From contig NZ_WWGX01000001.1 of NCBI RefSeq assembly GCF_009862265.1, positions 62,001 through 126,000 of the forward strand: 64,000 bases of DNA, given 5' to 3'. The position numbers and the translations under genes were made by a program. Each line of letters starts with the position of its first letter. Positions within the stretch are counted from its first letter, which is position 1. This DNA is from Streptomyces sp. SID8352. GTDB taxonomy: Bacteria > Actinomycetota > Actinomycetes > Streptomycetales > Streptomycetaceae. Shown piece by piece: positions 1 to 8,688 of this stretch. The notes under the pieces are model-generated. The model was not told where the DNA came from, did not search any database, and was given only the letters and a program-made list of their open reading frames with translations.

Positions 1-2
1 TC

Positions 3-626
3 CTGGAGGCCGAACGGGACGAACTGCTCCCCCTGTTGCGCTCCCGCTCCGCGGACGACCTCGCGCTGCCGGTGGCGGCGTGCCCCGGCTGGACGGCGCG
101 GGACCTGCTGGCGCACTGCGCGGCGGCGTTCACCCGGGTCCTGGAGGGGCGGCTGGAGAAGGGCGTGTTCACGGCGGAGTCCAACGAACGGGACATCGCC
201 GAGCGGGCCGGCTGGGACGTCCCGCGCGTCCTCGACGAGTTGGAGCGCGGGATGACCGGGGTCGGTCCCCTGATCGCGCGGGCGGACGGGGTGCTGGACC
301 TGCTCGCGCTGGGGGAGTGGGTGCACGCCGGTGATCTGCGCGAGACCTTCGGGGTGCCGGGGGCGTACGCGGGCGCGGGGCTGGTCCACGCCCTCCCGCT
401 GCTCGCCCAGGTCACCCGCGTCCAGGACCATCTCCCGCTGCACGCCGACCTCGACGACACGGACGCCCCGCTGCGCCTCGGCGCCGCCCCGGGCGACCGG
501 ACCCCGGCCCGCTACATCGGCCCGGCCCCGGTCCTGGTCCGCCTCTACGGCGGACGCGCGACGGCGCCCTCCGGCTACGAGCTGGCGGGGGCGACGGCGG
601 AGGAGCTGAGCCTCTTCGGCTGGTGA
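3..626 (+). CDS. Maleylpyruvate isomerase family mycothiol-dependent enzyme, 5' end cut off by the window
   Basis: The reading frame is open to the left edge, so the start lies outside the window; the internal TTG at 36 is only the first start-like codon inside. The visible part begins with residues LEAERDELL and runs into ACPGWTARDLLAHCAAAF, the pattern of the N-terminal DinB-like four-helix domain (MDMPI_N) of mycothiol-dependent maleylpyruvate isomerase proteins. The histidine in LLAHC fits the metal-binding position of that fold. The C-terminal half (ADLDDTDAPLRLGA, GGRATAPSGYELAGA) looks like the usual MDMPI C-terminal domain. Known members use the actinobacterial thiol mycothiol; most paralogues have no known substrate, so only the family is called. 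A gap of about 440 bases separates it from cutC, so there is no sign of an operon. Confidence 0.85.
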   Translation: MEAERDELLPLLRSRSADDLALPVAACPGWTARDLLAHCAAAFTRVLEGRLEKGVFTAESNERDIAERAGWDVPRVLDELERGMTGVGPLIARADGVLDLLALGEWVHAGDLRETFGVPGAYAGAGLVHALPLLAQVTRVQDHLPLHADLDDTDAPLRLGAAPGDRTPARYIGPAPVLVRLYGGRATAPSGYELAGATAEELSLFGW

Positions 627-1018
627 GGCACGGGCCCGGCGCGGGTGCGGGTGCGGGTGCGTGCCGGGCGCGGGTGCGGTGCGGTGCGGGTGCCGCGTGG
701 TGCGGCGGGGCCGGGTGCGCGGCGCGGGCGCGGTGGCCGGGCCGGACCGGCACACGGATCGGCCACGGTCCGGACGGGGCCGGGCGACGGCCGGACGAGG
801 TCCGGGTGACGGTCGGGCGAGGGGCGGGCGAGGGGCGGAAGCGGGTCCGGTGTGCCCCGGTTCCGCGTCCGGTGTGTCCCGGTCCCGTGCCCGGCCGTCG
901 GCGGGGGCGGCGGCGCGGTGCCCGGGAGGGTGGCCGAAGGACGACGGAGGCGGTGGGAAACGGGGGCTGCGCGGTTTCCGAGGGGGCCCCTACGGGGCCT
1001 GTCGGGGTTTAGTCTTTG
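627..1018. other. Non-coding GC-rich stretch with simple repeats
   Basis: No gene recognised. Positions 638-700 are built from short repeats of GCGGGTGCG and GCGGTGC type, and 765-850 from degenerate CCGGGCGACGG / CCGGGTGACGG units. Open frames here lack family resemblance and ribosome-binding sites. The promoter of cutC must lie at the right end. Confidence 0.6.
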
Positions 1019-1034
1019 ATTGGACTAGACCTAT
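1019..1034 (+). promoter_or_regulatory. Candidate DasR-responsive element (dre) upstream of cutC
   Basis: The sequence ATTGGACTAGACCTAT is a near-palindrome (12 of 16 positions symmetric). Its core TGGACTAGACCT differs at two positions from the dre core TGGTCTAGACCA bound by the GlcNAc regulator DasR in streptomycetes. It sits 32 bp before the cutC start, where a repressor would act. The match is seen directly; DasR binding is inferred. Confidence 0.5.
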
Positions 1035-1065
1035 AGCAGCCCACGAAGCCGACGAATGGGGTCCC

Positions 1066-1761
1066 ATGAGCAAGCGAGCAGTCCTGGAGGTGATCGCCCT
1101 CGACGTCGAGGACGCGGTCGCCGCCCAGGCCGGAGGCGCCGACCGCCTCGAACTGGTCACCGACATGGCCGCGGACGGTCTCACCCCGTCGACCGGGACC
1201 GTCGCCGCGATCCGCGCCGCCGTCGACATCGACCTCCGGGTGATGCTGCGGCTCGCCGACGGCTTCGCCGCCGGTGACGTCGACCGGCTCGCGGAGCTGG
1301 CCGGGGAGCTGCGGGAGACCGCCGGGGCCACCCAGTTCGTGCTCGGCTTCCTCGGCGCCGACGGCGATCTGGACGTCGACGCCGTGGAGCGTGTCGCCGG
1401 GGCCCTGGACGGCTGCCGGTGGACCTTCCACCGCGCCATCGACCGGGCCGCCGACCGCGACGCCCTGCGCAAGCGGCTCGCGGACTTCCCCGGCCTGGAC
1501 ACCTATCTGACGGCCGGTGCCGCCGACGGCGTCGACGAGGGACTGGCCACCCTGATCGCCGAGGCGGAGCGGCACGGCGAGCACGGCTACGAGCAGCAGC
1601 TCCTCGTCGGCGGCGGCCTGCGCCTGGACCACGTGCCCACGCTGCTGGAGGCCGGCATCGACGGTTTCCACATCGGCGGCGCGGCCCGTCCGGAGGGCTG
1701 GGACGGCCCGGTGTCGGCGGAGTCGGTCGCCCAGTGGCGGGCCGTGCTGGACGCGAAGTGA
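1066..1761 (+). CDS. cutC: Copper homeostasis protein CutC
   Basis: 231 residues, a usual CutC length. It starts MSKRAVLEVIALDVEDAVAA and continues AQAGGADRLELVTDMAADGLTPS, the first strand-helix of the CutC TIM barrel with the conserved GADRLEL. FLGADGDLD, WTFHRAIDRA and GGLRLDHV follow, with a GFHIGGAARP end, all typical of the family. The open frame extends upstream to 661, but ATG 1066 starts the homologous region and lies just after the dre-like site. CutC was linked to copper tolerance in enterobacteria; its biochemical role in actinobacteria is not established. The gene is monocistronic, with a large hairpin after the stop. Confidence 0.9.
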   Translation: MSKRAVLEVIALDVEDAVAAQAGGADRLELVTDMAADGLTPSTGTVAAIRAAVDIDLRVMLRLADGFAAGDVDRLAELAGELRETAGATQFVLGFLGADGDLDVDAVERVAGALDGCRWTFHRAIDRAADRDALRKRLADFPGLDTYLTAGAADGVDEGLATLIAEAERHGEHGYEQQLLVGGGLRLDHVPTLLEAGIDGFHIGGAARPEGWDGPVSAESVAQWRAVLDAK

Positions 1762-1766
1762 CCCCC

Positions 1767-1807
1767 GGTGGGGAGGCACCGGGCGGCGTGCCCGGTGCCT
1801 CCCCACC
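1767..1807 (+). terminator. Strong hairpin terminator of cutC
   Basis: Perfect 18-bp stem (GGTGGGGAGGCACCGGGC against its complement at 1790-1807) with a 5-base loop GGCGT, starting 6 bases after the cutC stop. There is no U-tract, as is usual for Streptomyces terminators. Confidence 0.85.
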
Positions 1808-2544
1808 GACGCGCCGTCCCCCGGAGACCCCGGGCGGACCGGGCAGGGCGAGCACGCGCCGCCCGGCGGCCGTGGGCGCCCGTCGTCCGGTGCGGGGCCG
1901 TGTCCGACGGGGCGCGGGCGGCCGTGGAGGCCGTGACGACCGGGTGCCGTTGAGGCCGCGCTGACGCTCGTGGCCGCGACCGGGCCCTCGTGACGGTCGT
2001 GGCCGCGGTTCGTACGGCCGGGCCGCCCGGGGTGGGGTTCCGCCACCCCTGCCCGGACTTCCGGGCCCTCGCCCGGCCACTGGTGCGTGCTCCGCGCGCT
2101 CCGCGTGGGCGCGGAGGCGGGCGGGGCGCGGCGGGGCACGACCTCCGGGGCGCCACGGGGGCTGTCGGGGTTCCGTACAGGTGGGCCGATCGTCCACCGG
2201 GGCCTCGGGAGCACCGTCGCGCCCACGGGAGCGCGCGAGCGGCGGCACGGGTGTGCCCGGACGGACCCGGCCTGGGCGGGGTGTGTCCGGTGCCCCGTGC
2301 GCGGACGGCCGCCGGGAGCGGCGGTGCGGCGGCGTCCACCGGGTCGGCCCGCACCGGACGGACCCGGCCCGCAGCGCGGCCCGGGACACCCGCCCCGGTG
2401 CCCACGGGCGGTCCGGGACGGCTCTGCGGGACCGTCCCACGGTGCCCGTCCCCCGGCGCCCGGCGGACCGGACCCGGACCGGCCCCGGGCGGGCACGGGG
2501 CGTCCGGGCGGGGAGGACGTCCGGACCGCCCGACTCCGTGCCGC
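1808..2544. other. Long stretch with no recognisable gene
   Basis: About 740 bases between cutC and the end of the HelD gene. Several long open frames cross it on both strands, but all are Arg/Pro/Gly-rich shadows without a family signature. I see only degenerate GTGGCCGCGACCGGGC-like repeats around 1960-2015. Confidence 0.5.
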
Positions 2545-4599
2545 TCAGCCCAGTTGGGCCGGCAGGGCCGCCGCGTGGGTGACGATCAGACCCGAGACGG
2601 CGCGGGTGAGGCAGACGTAGAGGCGGCGCAGGCCCGTGCGCTCGTCGGGTTCGCCGTCGACCACCGCGCCCGGCTCGTCCAGGACGACGTAGTCGTACTC
2701 CAGGCCCTTGGCCAGGGACGCCGGGACCAGGGTCAGCCGGGACTCGCGGGTGGTCTCCTCACCGGGGGCCAGGGGCGCCAGGCCCGCCGCGGCGAGCGCC
2801 CCGGCCAGCTCCGGCACGCGCGCGTCGGCGGCGATCAGGCCGACCGAGCCCTCCCGGGCCAGCAGCTCCCGGCAGGCACCGGTCACGTCGTCCGTCCCGG
2901 TGGCCGCGCGGACCTCGAAGAACCCCGGGTTCTCCCGCACCGACTCCACCGGAGCCAGCCCCGGCGCGATGTGCGGCAGCAGCCGGGAGGCATAGGCGAT
3001 CACGTCCGTCGGCACCCGGAACCCGGCGGTCAGCTCCTCCACCACCGCGTCGGCCTTGCCCAGGTGGGCCAGCGCCTCCGCCCAGCTCCGGGTCGCCCAC
3101 GGCGTGGTGCCCTGCGCCAGGTCGCCCAGCACGGTCGCGGAACCGGTGGTGCAGCGCCGCCCCACCGCGCGGTACTGCATGGGGGAGAGGTCCTGCGCCT
3201 CGTCGAGGACCACATGGCCGAGGGAGGGGGTGCGCTCGATCAGGTCGGCGGCCTCGTCGATCAGCACCGCGTCGGCGGGCGACCAGCGGGCCGACCGCAC
3301 CGACCGGGCGGGCCGCGCCCACAGCAGCGCCTTCTGCTCGTCGGCGTCGAACACGCCCTCGGCGTGCTCCGCCAGGTGGTCCGGGTCGGAGAGCAGCCGG
3401 TGCACCAGCTTCGCCGGGTCGGCCTGCGGCCAGACGGTCTTCACCGCCGCCTTCACGGCGGTGTTGCGGGCCACCGCGTCCTGCACCCGGTCGTCCGGGG
3501 CCTCGCCCGCCCGCTCCATCCGCACCAGCACGGCGTGCGCGATCCGCTGCGGGAGGGCCTCGCGGGCGGCGCCGTAGCGGATGTCGCGCTCCAGCAGCCC
3601 GCCGACGATCTCCGCCACCTCGTGCGCGGGCAGCCGCCAGTGCCGCGAGCCGCGCACCACCACGACCGGCTCGGCGGGCGGTGTGATCCCCGCGTACAGG
3701 GCCCGGCGCAGCACCAGGGCCATCCGGGCGTCGCCCTTGACCGCGGCGGTCGCGGGGTCGTCGGTGCCGCGCACCTCGACGTGGGCGACCAGGTCGTCCA
3801 CGGTGGCCTGCCGCACCGTCAGCTCGCCCAGCGCGGGCAGCACCTGCTCGATGTAGTGCAGGAAGGAGCGGTTCGGGCCGACGACCAGCGTGCCGGTGCG
3901 GGCCAGCCGCTCGCGGTGGGCGTAGAGGAGGTAGGCGACCCGGTGCAGGCCCACGGCGGTCTTCCCGGTCCCCGGGCCGCCCTGGACGCAGACGCTCCCG
4001 GAGAGTCCGGCGCGCACGATCTCGTCCTGCTCGGGCTGGATCGTCGCCACGATGTCCCGCATCGGGCCCACGCGCGGCCGCTCGATCTCCCGCTGGAGCA
4101 GTTTGCTGGTGGCCGCTGCCTCCGCCGGGTCGGACAGGCGCTCGTCCTCGTACGCCGTGAGGTCGCCGCCGGTGTAGCCGAAGCGGCGGCGGAGCCCGAT
4201 GTCCATCGGGTCCTTGGCGGACGCCCGGTAGAACGGCTGCGACACGGGTGCCCGCCAGTCGATCACCATCGGGTCGCCCGCTGAGTCGTGCACATGGCGC
4301 CGCCCGATGTAGAAGCGCTCGCCCCCGGCACCCTCGGCCGCCTCCGCGCCCGGCGCGTGCAGGTAGTCGAGGCGGCCGAAGAACAGCGGGGTGCCGCTGA
4401 GGTCGGCGAGCGCCTTGACGCGGTCCTCGATCTGGCGTTGCAGCACGGCGGCGTTGACCCAGTTCGCGGTGACGTCGGCGATGTCCAGGGCCTCGGCGTC
4501 CTCCCGCATCGCGCGCAGCGCGGACCGGGAGGAGACGAGGTGGGCGCGCTCCCGGGCCAGCGGGTCGTCGGGGGCGGGCGGGGGCACGGGCGTGGACAA
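2545..4599 (-). CDS. helD: HelD-like UvrD-superfamily ATPase (RNA polymerase recycling factor)
   Basis: 684 residues from TTG 4599, preceded by AAGGAG at 4605-4610. An N-terminal helical arm (residues about 10-50, RERAHLVSSRSALRAMREDA) precedes the region with YIGRRHVHD and DWRAPVSQPFYRAS that is characteristic of HelD proteins. Walker A QGGPGTGKTAVGLHR lies near residue 205-220, the DEAQDLSPMQY motif II near 464, and superfamily-1 helicase motifs follow to SRLTLVPASLAKGLEYDYV near the end. Actinobacterial HelD binds RNA polymerase and releases stalled complexes using ATP. The frame is open well upstream of TTG 4599, but that stretch is Pro/Arg-rich and lacks homology. The gene stands alone with long non-coding flanks. 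Confidence 0.88.
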   Translation of the reverse strand: MSTPVPPPAPDDPLARERAHLVSSRSALRAMREDAEALDIADVTANWVNAAVLQRQIEDRVKALADLSGTPLFFGRLDYLHAPGAEAAEGAGGERFYIGRRHVHDSAGDPMVIDWRAPVSQPFYRASAKDPMDIGLRRRFGYTGGDLTAYEDERLSDPAEAAATSKLLQREIERPRVGPMRDIVATIQPEQDEIVRAGLSGSVCVQGGPGTGKTAVGLHRVAYLLYAHRERLARTGTLVVGPNRSFLHYIEQVLPALGELTVRQATVDDLVAHVEVRGTDDPATAAVKGDARMALVLRRALYAGITPPAEPVVVVRGSRHWRLPAHEVAEIVGGLLERDIRYGAAREALPQRIAHAVLVRMERAGEAPDDRVQDAVARNTAVKAAVKTVWPQADPAKLVHRLLSDPDHLAEHAEGVFDADEQKALLWARPARSVRSARWSPADAVLIDEAADLIERTPSLGHVVLDEAQDLSPMQYRAVGRRCTTGSATVLGDLAQGTTPWATRSWAEALAHLGKADAVVEELTAGFRVPTDVIAYASRLLPHIAPGLAPVESVRENPGFFEVRAATGTDDVTGACRELLAREGSVGLIAADARVPELAGALAAAGLAPLAPGEETTRESRLTLVPASLAKGLEYDYVVLDEPGAVVDGEPDERTGLRRLYVCLTRAVSGLIVTHAAALPAQLG

Positions 4600-4610
4600 G
4601 GGGGCTCCTT

Positions 4611-5202
4611 CGGACGGCCTGCGGGGTGGACGGCGCGGGGGCGGCACGCGCTGCGGCGGCCCGGTGTCGCGCGGGAACCGGCCGGTTTCCGTCCGGACGG
4701 AGGCACTCCGTGGAGGAGGCGGGGAAGAGCGGGATTCTAGGCGACGGCGGTCGGCGGACGCCAACGGGTTTTCCCGGGGCGGGCGGGGAGGCGGCGGGTG
4801 CCGGCCGGGGGTGCCCGCAGACCCGGCGGGACACCGCCCGCCCCAGCCCGCCCCCGGCCCCGGCACGTGCGGCGCGCCGCGCATCCCGGCCCGGGGACGG
4901 TGCCGCGCCGCGCATCCCGGCCCGGGGACGGTGCCGCGCCGCCTCCTCGGGGCCCCGCCGTGGCCCCAGGGGCTGCCCCGTTCTCTCGCGCCGGAACCCG
5001 CGCGCCAGTCATGCGGCTCCGGGGCCCGCCGCCCGGTGCCGTGCCGTAGCCGCCCGTGCCGTAGCCGCAGGACCGTGCCGCCGCCGTCCGGGTCGGCCCG
5101 CCCTGCCCGGAGCCCCCGTCCTGGCGGACTCCGCTCCGCAGGCCCGGGCCCCGCCTCTCCGCCCGTTCCTCTCCCACCCCCCCTTCCTCCCCCAGGTGTC
5201 CC
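4611..5202. repeat. Non-coding region containing a 31-bp tandem repeat
   Basis: No gene recognised. At 4874-4942 a 31-bp unit (core GCGCATCCCGGCCCGGGG) is repeated twice in tandem with a partial third end. The upstream part must contain the helD promoter on the minus strand. The rest is C-rich with no coding pattern I trust. Confidence 0.6.
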
Positions 5203-5369
5203 TTAGGGCCTCTCGTTTGGATCAGGCCGGGCTCGCGGGCCCCGGCACCGCACCTCGCCGCGTTGTCGTCGGTCGCCAGGGCTCCGCCCTGACTCCCTCC
5301 TCCGCCTTGCGATGCACGGCACCAGATCCCGCTCCCTGATCCGGCCCGATCCAAACGAAAGACCCTAGG
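5203..5369. repeat. Interspersed hairpin repeat, copy 1 (long loop)
   Basis: The left arm (TAGGGCCTCTCGTTTGGATC, 5204-5223, continuing AGGCCGG) pairs with the right arm GATCCAAACGAAAGACCCTA at 5348-5367. The arms enclose about 120 bases. The same arm sequences recur at 13649-13712 with a short loop. In copy 1 the pair T5217-A5354 is T-A, while copy 2 has C-G at the same place, so the stem is conserved by compensatory change. Confidence 0.8.
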
Positions 5370-5483
5370 GGACAGGGACGCCGGGGAGGGGGCCCTGGTC
5401 CGTCCGGGGGCGTACGCGGGGGCGGGTGGATTTCGGTCTGCGGACCGATGCCGGACGCATGCCCGGAATATCACCATGGAGGC

Positions 5484-5669
5484 ATGAGCGCAGCAACCGT
5501 CTCCCCCGTCCCGGCCCCGGCCCGACCGGCCGGTGCCACGCCCGTGACCGGCAGCCACCGGCACCGCCTCGGCGATGCCTTGCGGGCCGCCAAGGTGCTC
5601 GTGGGCGCCGCCTTCGACGTGGTCCTCCTCGGGGAGTACGGCGAGGAGGCCGGCGTCCGCCGCCGCTGA
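5484..5669 (+). CDS. Small hypothetical protein, 61 residues
   Basis: ATG 5484 opens a frame reading MSAATVSPVPAP, then HRLGDALRAAKVLVGAAFDVVLLGEYGEE and a basic end GVRRR. The C-terminal half is a plausible amphipathic helix with balanced composition, unlike the Arg/Pro shadows around it, and third positions are GC-rich. GGAGG is only one base from ATG 5484; the alternative ATG at 5448 would allow 73 residues but has no better site. I do not recognise a family. It stands divergent from nothing and 400 bases before the convergent XPB gene. Confidence 0.5.
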   Translation: MSAATVSPVPAPARPAGATPVTGSHRHRLGDALRAAKVLVGAAFDVVLLGEYGEEAGVRRR

Positions 5670-6072
<403 letters not shown>

Positions 6073-7716
6073 TCAGCCTTCGGTCAGGAGTTCGTCCGCG
6101 TCCATGATCCGGTAGGCGTAGCCCTGTTCCGCCAGGAAGCGCTGGCGGTGGGCGGCGAAGTCCTGGTCGATGGTGTCGCGGGCGACGACCGAGTAGAAGT
6201 GCGCCTGGTGGCCGTCGGCCTTGGGCCGCAGCACCCGGCCGAGCCGCTGGGCCTCCTCCTGCCGGGAGCCGAAGGTGCCCGAGACCTGGATGGCGACCGT
6301 CGCCTCCGGCAGGTCGATCGAGAAGTTCGCGACCTTGGAGACCACGAGCACCCCGATCTCCCCGCGCCGGAAGGCGTCGAAGAGCTTCTCCCGCTGGGCG
6401 TTGGTCGTCTCCCCCTTGATCACCGGCGCGCCCAGGTGCTCGCCCAGCTCGTCGAGCTGGTCGATGTACTGCCCGATGACGAGGATCTGCTGCCCGGCGA
6501 AGCGCCGCACGATCGCCTCGGTCACCCTCCGCTTGGTGGCGGTCGTCGCGCAGAACCGGTACTTCTCCTCCGGCTCGGCGGTGGCGTAGGCCAGCCGCTC
6601 GGGCTCGGTGAGGTTGACCCGGACCTCGACGCAGTCGGCGGGCGCGATGTAGCCCTGCGCCTCGATCTCCTTCCACGGCGCGTCGAACCGCTTCGGCCCG
6701 ATGAGCGAGAAGACGTCCGACTCCCGCCCGTCCTCGCGCACCAGGGTCGCCGTCAGGCCGAGCCGCCGCCGCGCCTGGAGGTCGGCGGTGAACTTGAAGA
6801 CCGGCGCGGGGAGCAGGTGCACCTCGTCGTAGATGATCAGCCCCCAGTCGCGGGAGTCGAACAGCTCCAGGTGCGGGTAGACGCCCTTCCGCCGGGTCGT
6901 GAGCACCTGGTACGTGGCGATGGTGACCGGGCGGATCTCCTTCTTCGTCCCGCTGTACTCGCCGATCTCGTCCTCGGTGAGCGAGGTGCGCCGCACCAGC
7001 TCGTGCTTCCACTGCCGGGCGGAGACGGTGTTGGTGACCAGGATCAGCGTCGTCGACCGGGCCTGCGCCATCGAACCGGCGCCGACCAGGGTCTTGCCCG
7101 CGCCGCAGGGCAGGACGACCACCCCGCTGCCGCCGTGCCAGAAGTTCTCCACGGCCTGCTTCTGGTACGGGCGCAGCGCCCAGCCGTCCTCGGCCAGCTC
7201 GATCGGGTGCGCCTCCCCGTCGACGTACCCGGCGAGGTCCTCCGCGGGCCAGCCCAGCTTCAGCAGGGTCTGCTTGATCTGCCCGCGCTCGGAGGGGTGC
7301 ACCGCCACCGTGTCGGCGTCGATCCGGGCGCCGACCAGCGGGGCGATCCGCTTCGACTTCAGCACCTCCTCCAGCACCGGGCGGTCGGTGGTGGTCAGCA
7401 CCAGCCCGTGCGCCGGGTGCTTGCTGAGGGTCAGCCTGCCGTAGCGGTCCATCGTCTCCGCGATGTCCACGAGCAGCGCGTGCGGCACCGGATAGCGGCT
7501 GTACTGCACCAGCGCGTCCACGACCTGCTCGGCGTCGTGCCCGGCAGCCCGCGCGTTCCACAGGCCGAGCGGGGTGACGCGATAGGTGTGGATGTGCTCC
7601 GGCGCCCGTTCCAGTTCCGCGAACGGAGCGATGACCCGGCGGCAGTCGTCGGCCTGCTCGTGGTCGACCTCGAGCAGCAGGGTCTTGTCGGACTGGACGA
7701 TCAACGGACCATTCAC
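6073..7716 (-). CDS. XPB-like DNA repair helicase (superfamily 2)
   Basis: 547 residues from GTG 7716 (AAAGGTG upstream), starting VNGPLIVQSDKTLLLEVDHE, the usual start of actinobacterial XPB homologues. The first 170 residues are the DNA-damage-recognition-like region. Walker A LPCGAGKTLVGAG lies near residue 198-208, the DEVHLL box near 293, and the helicase C domain has QRLGRVLRPKADGHQAHFYS near the end. It unwinds DNA 3'-5' with ATP in archaeal and bacterial relatives; its cellular role in Streptomyces is not settled. The next two minus-strand genes include a helicase-associated protein, suggesting a loose repair neighbourhood. The stop codon abuts the hexamer microsatellite. Confidence 0.93.
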   Translation of the reverse strand: MNGPLIVQSDKTLLLEVDHEQADDCRRVIAPFAELERAPEHIHTYRVTPLGLWNARAAGHDAEQVVDALVQYSRYPVPHALLVDIAETMDRYGRLTLSKHPAHGLVLTTTDRPVLEEVLKSKRIAPLVGARIDADTVAVHPSERGQIKQTLLKLGWPAEDLAGYVDGEAHPIELAEDGWALRPYQKQAVENFWHGGSGVVVLPCGAGKTLVGAGSMAQARSTTLILVTNTVSARQWKHELVRRTSLTEDEIGEYSGTKKEIRPVTIATYQVLTTRRKGVYPHLELFDSRDWGLIIYDEVHLLPAPVFKFTADLQARRRLGLTATLVREDGRESDVFSLIGPKRFDAPWKEIEAQGYIAPADCVEVRVNLTEPERLAYATAEPEEKYRFCATTATKRRVTEAIVRRFAGQQILVIGQYIDQLDELGEHLGAPVIKGETTNAQREKLFDAFRRGEIGVLVVSKVANFSIDLPEATVAIQVSGTFGSRQEEAQRLGRVLRPKADGHQAHFYSVVARDTIDQDFAAHRQRFLAEQGYAYRIMDADELLTEG

Positions 7717-7803
7717 GGGCGGCACACCTTTCGCACGCACAGACGGCCGGACGTCGGTTCGGCCAATCGTCCAGTGTGCCTGATCGCGGGGTGCGCGGTC
7801 CGG

Positions 7804-7974
7804 CTACGGCAACGTGACCTTGTCGGCTCCCGGTGTCCCGGAGGCCGCGGGGCCGGGCGGGGGCGGGCCGGTTGCGCCCGGGGCGAGGGCGCCGATCAGC
7901 GCGGCGGCGGTCACCACGGCGGCGACGGAGACGGCGACGGCGGAGCGGGTGGTGTCGGAGAGCTGCGCGCACAT
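7804..7974 (-). CDS. Small secreted or membrane protein, 56 residues
   Basis: ATG 7974 gives MCAQLSDTTRSAVAVSVAAV followed by VTAAALIGALAPGATG and a Pro/Gly tail ending GADKVTLP. One hydrophobic segment spans residues 12-31 and could be a signal anchor. AAAGG lies 11 bases upstream. It lies 88 bases upstream of the XPB start, on the same strand. No family recognised; composition and position support a real gene only moderately. Confidence 0.6.
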   Translation of the reverse strand: MCAQLSDTTRSAVAVSVAAVVTAAALIGALAPGATGPPPPGPAASGTPGADKVTLP

Positions 7975-8688
7975 GGGGGGCCGGCCTTTCGGAGGGTGCG
8001 GAACGCGGTGCGTCCGGTGGCTGCCCGCGCCGAGCGGCGCCGATGCGCGGAGCGGGCGGAACTCCCCCGCGCGTGGGAACCGCGCGGCGTGGCGCGCATG
8101 GACCGGCGCGTACACCCGTACGGCGCAACGGCGGCCGGAGCCGAGCCCGCGACGCTCCGTGCGCCCGGAGCCGCGCCTGCCCCCGTGCCCCCGGAGCCGC
8201 GCCCCGGAGCCGCGCCCGTGCCGTGCGCCCGGAGCCGCGCCCGCCACACCCCGTGCGCCCGGAACCGCGCCGGAGCCGCGTCCGTTTCGTGTTCCCGGTG
8301 GCGCACCGTCCGTTCCGTGATCCGGGTGCGGGCCGCCCGGCCCGTGCTCCCGGCGGGACGTCGGCCCGTTCCGGCGTCGGCCGGTCGGGGCGAGTACCGC
8401 CCGGTGCCCCGTCGCGGCCGTGACCGTCCGGCCGGGGCCCGGCCCAGACCCGGCCGCCTGGCGGCGTACTTGCCGGCTCCGGGCTCTCGGCGGGGGATTC
8501 CGGCCGGTTCCGGTCCCCGGCCGGGGACCGGTCCCGGGCCTCCAGAGGGGCACGGGTCCCTCCCGGGCGCCCGGGAGGGACCGCAGTGAACTGCCGTCCC
8601 CGGCCCCGCGGGCCGGCCCGTCCCCGGCCTCGCCGCTCCGGCCGGCCCGTGCCCGGCCCCGTGGCCCGGCCCGCCTCGACCACCCCGG
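7975..8688. repeat. Non-coding region with degenerate GCCCGGAGCCGCGCC repeats
   Basis: About 710 bases between two minus-strand genes. From 8158 to 8285, units of the form GTGCGCCCGGAGCCGCGCC recur about seven times with small changes. I see no coding pattern on either strand. Confidence 0.65.

Noticed and set aside
1009..2496. A 495-codon minus-strand frame over cutC and the empty region
   Set aside because: Antisense to a confident gene; no ribosome-binding site or homology seen.
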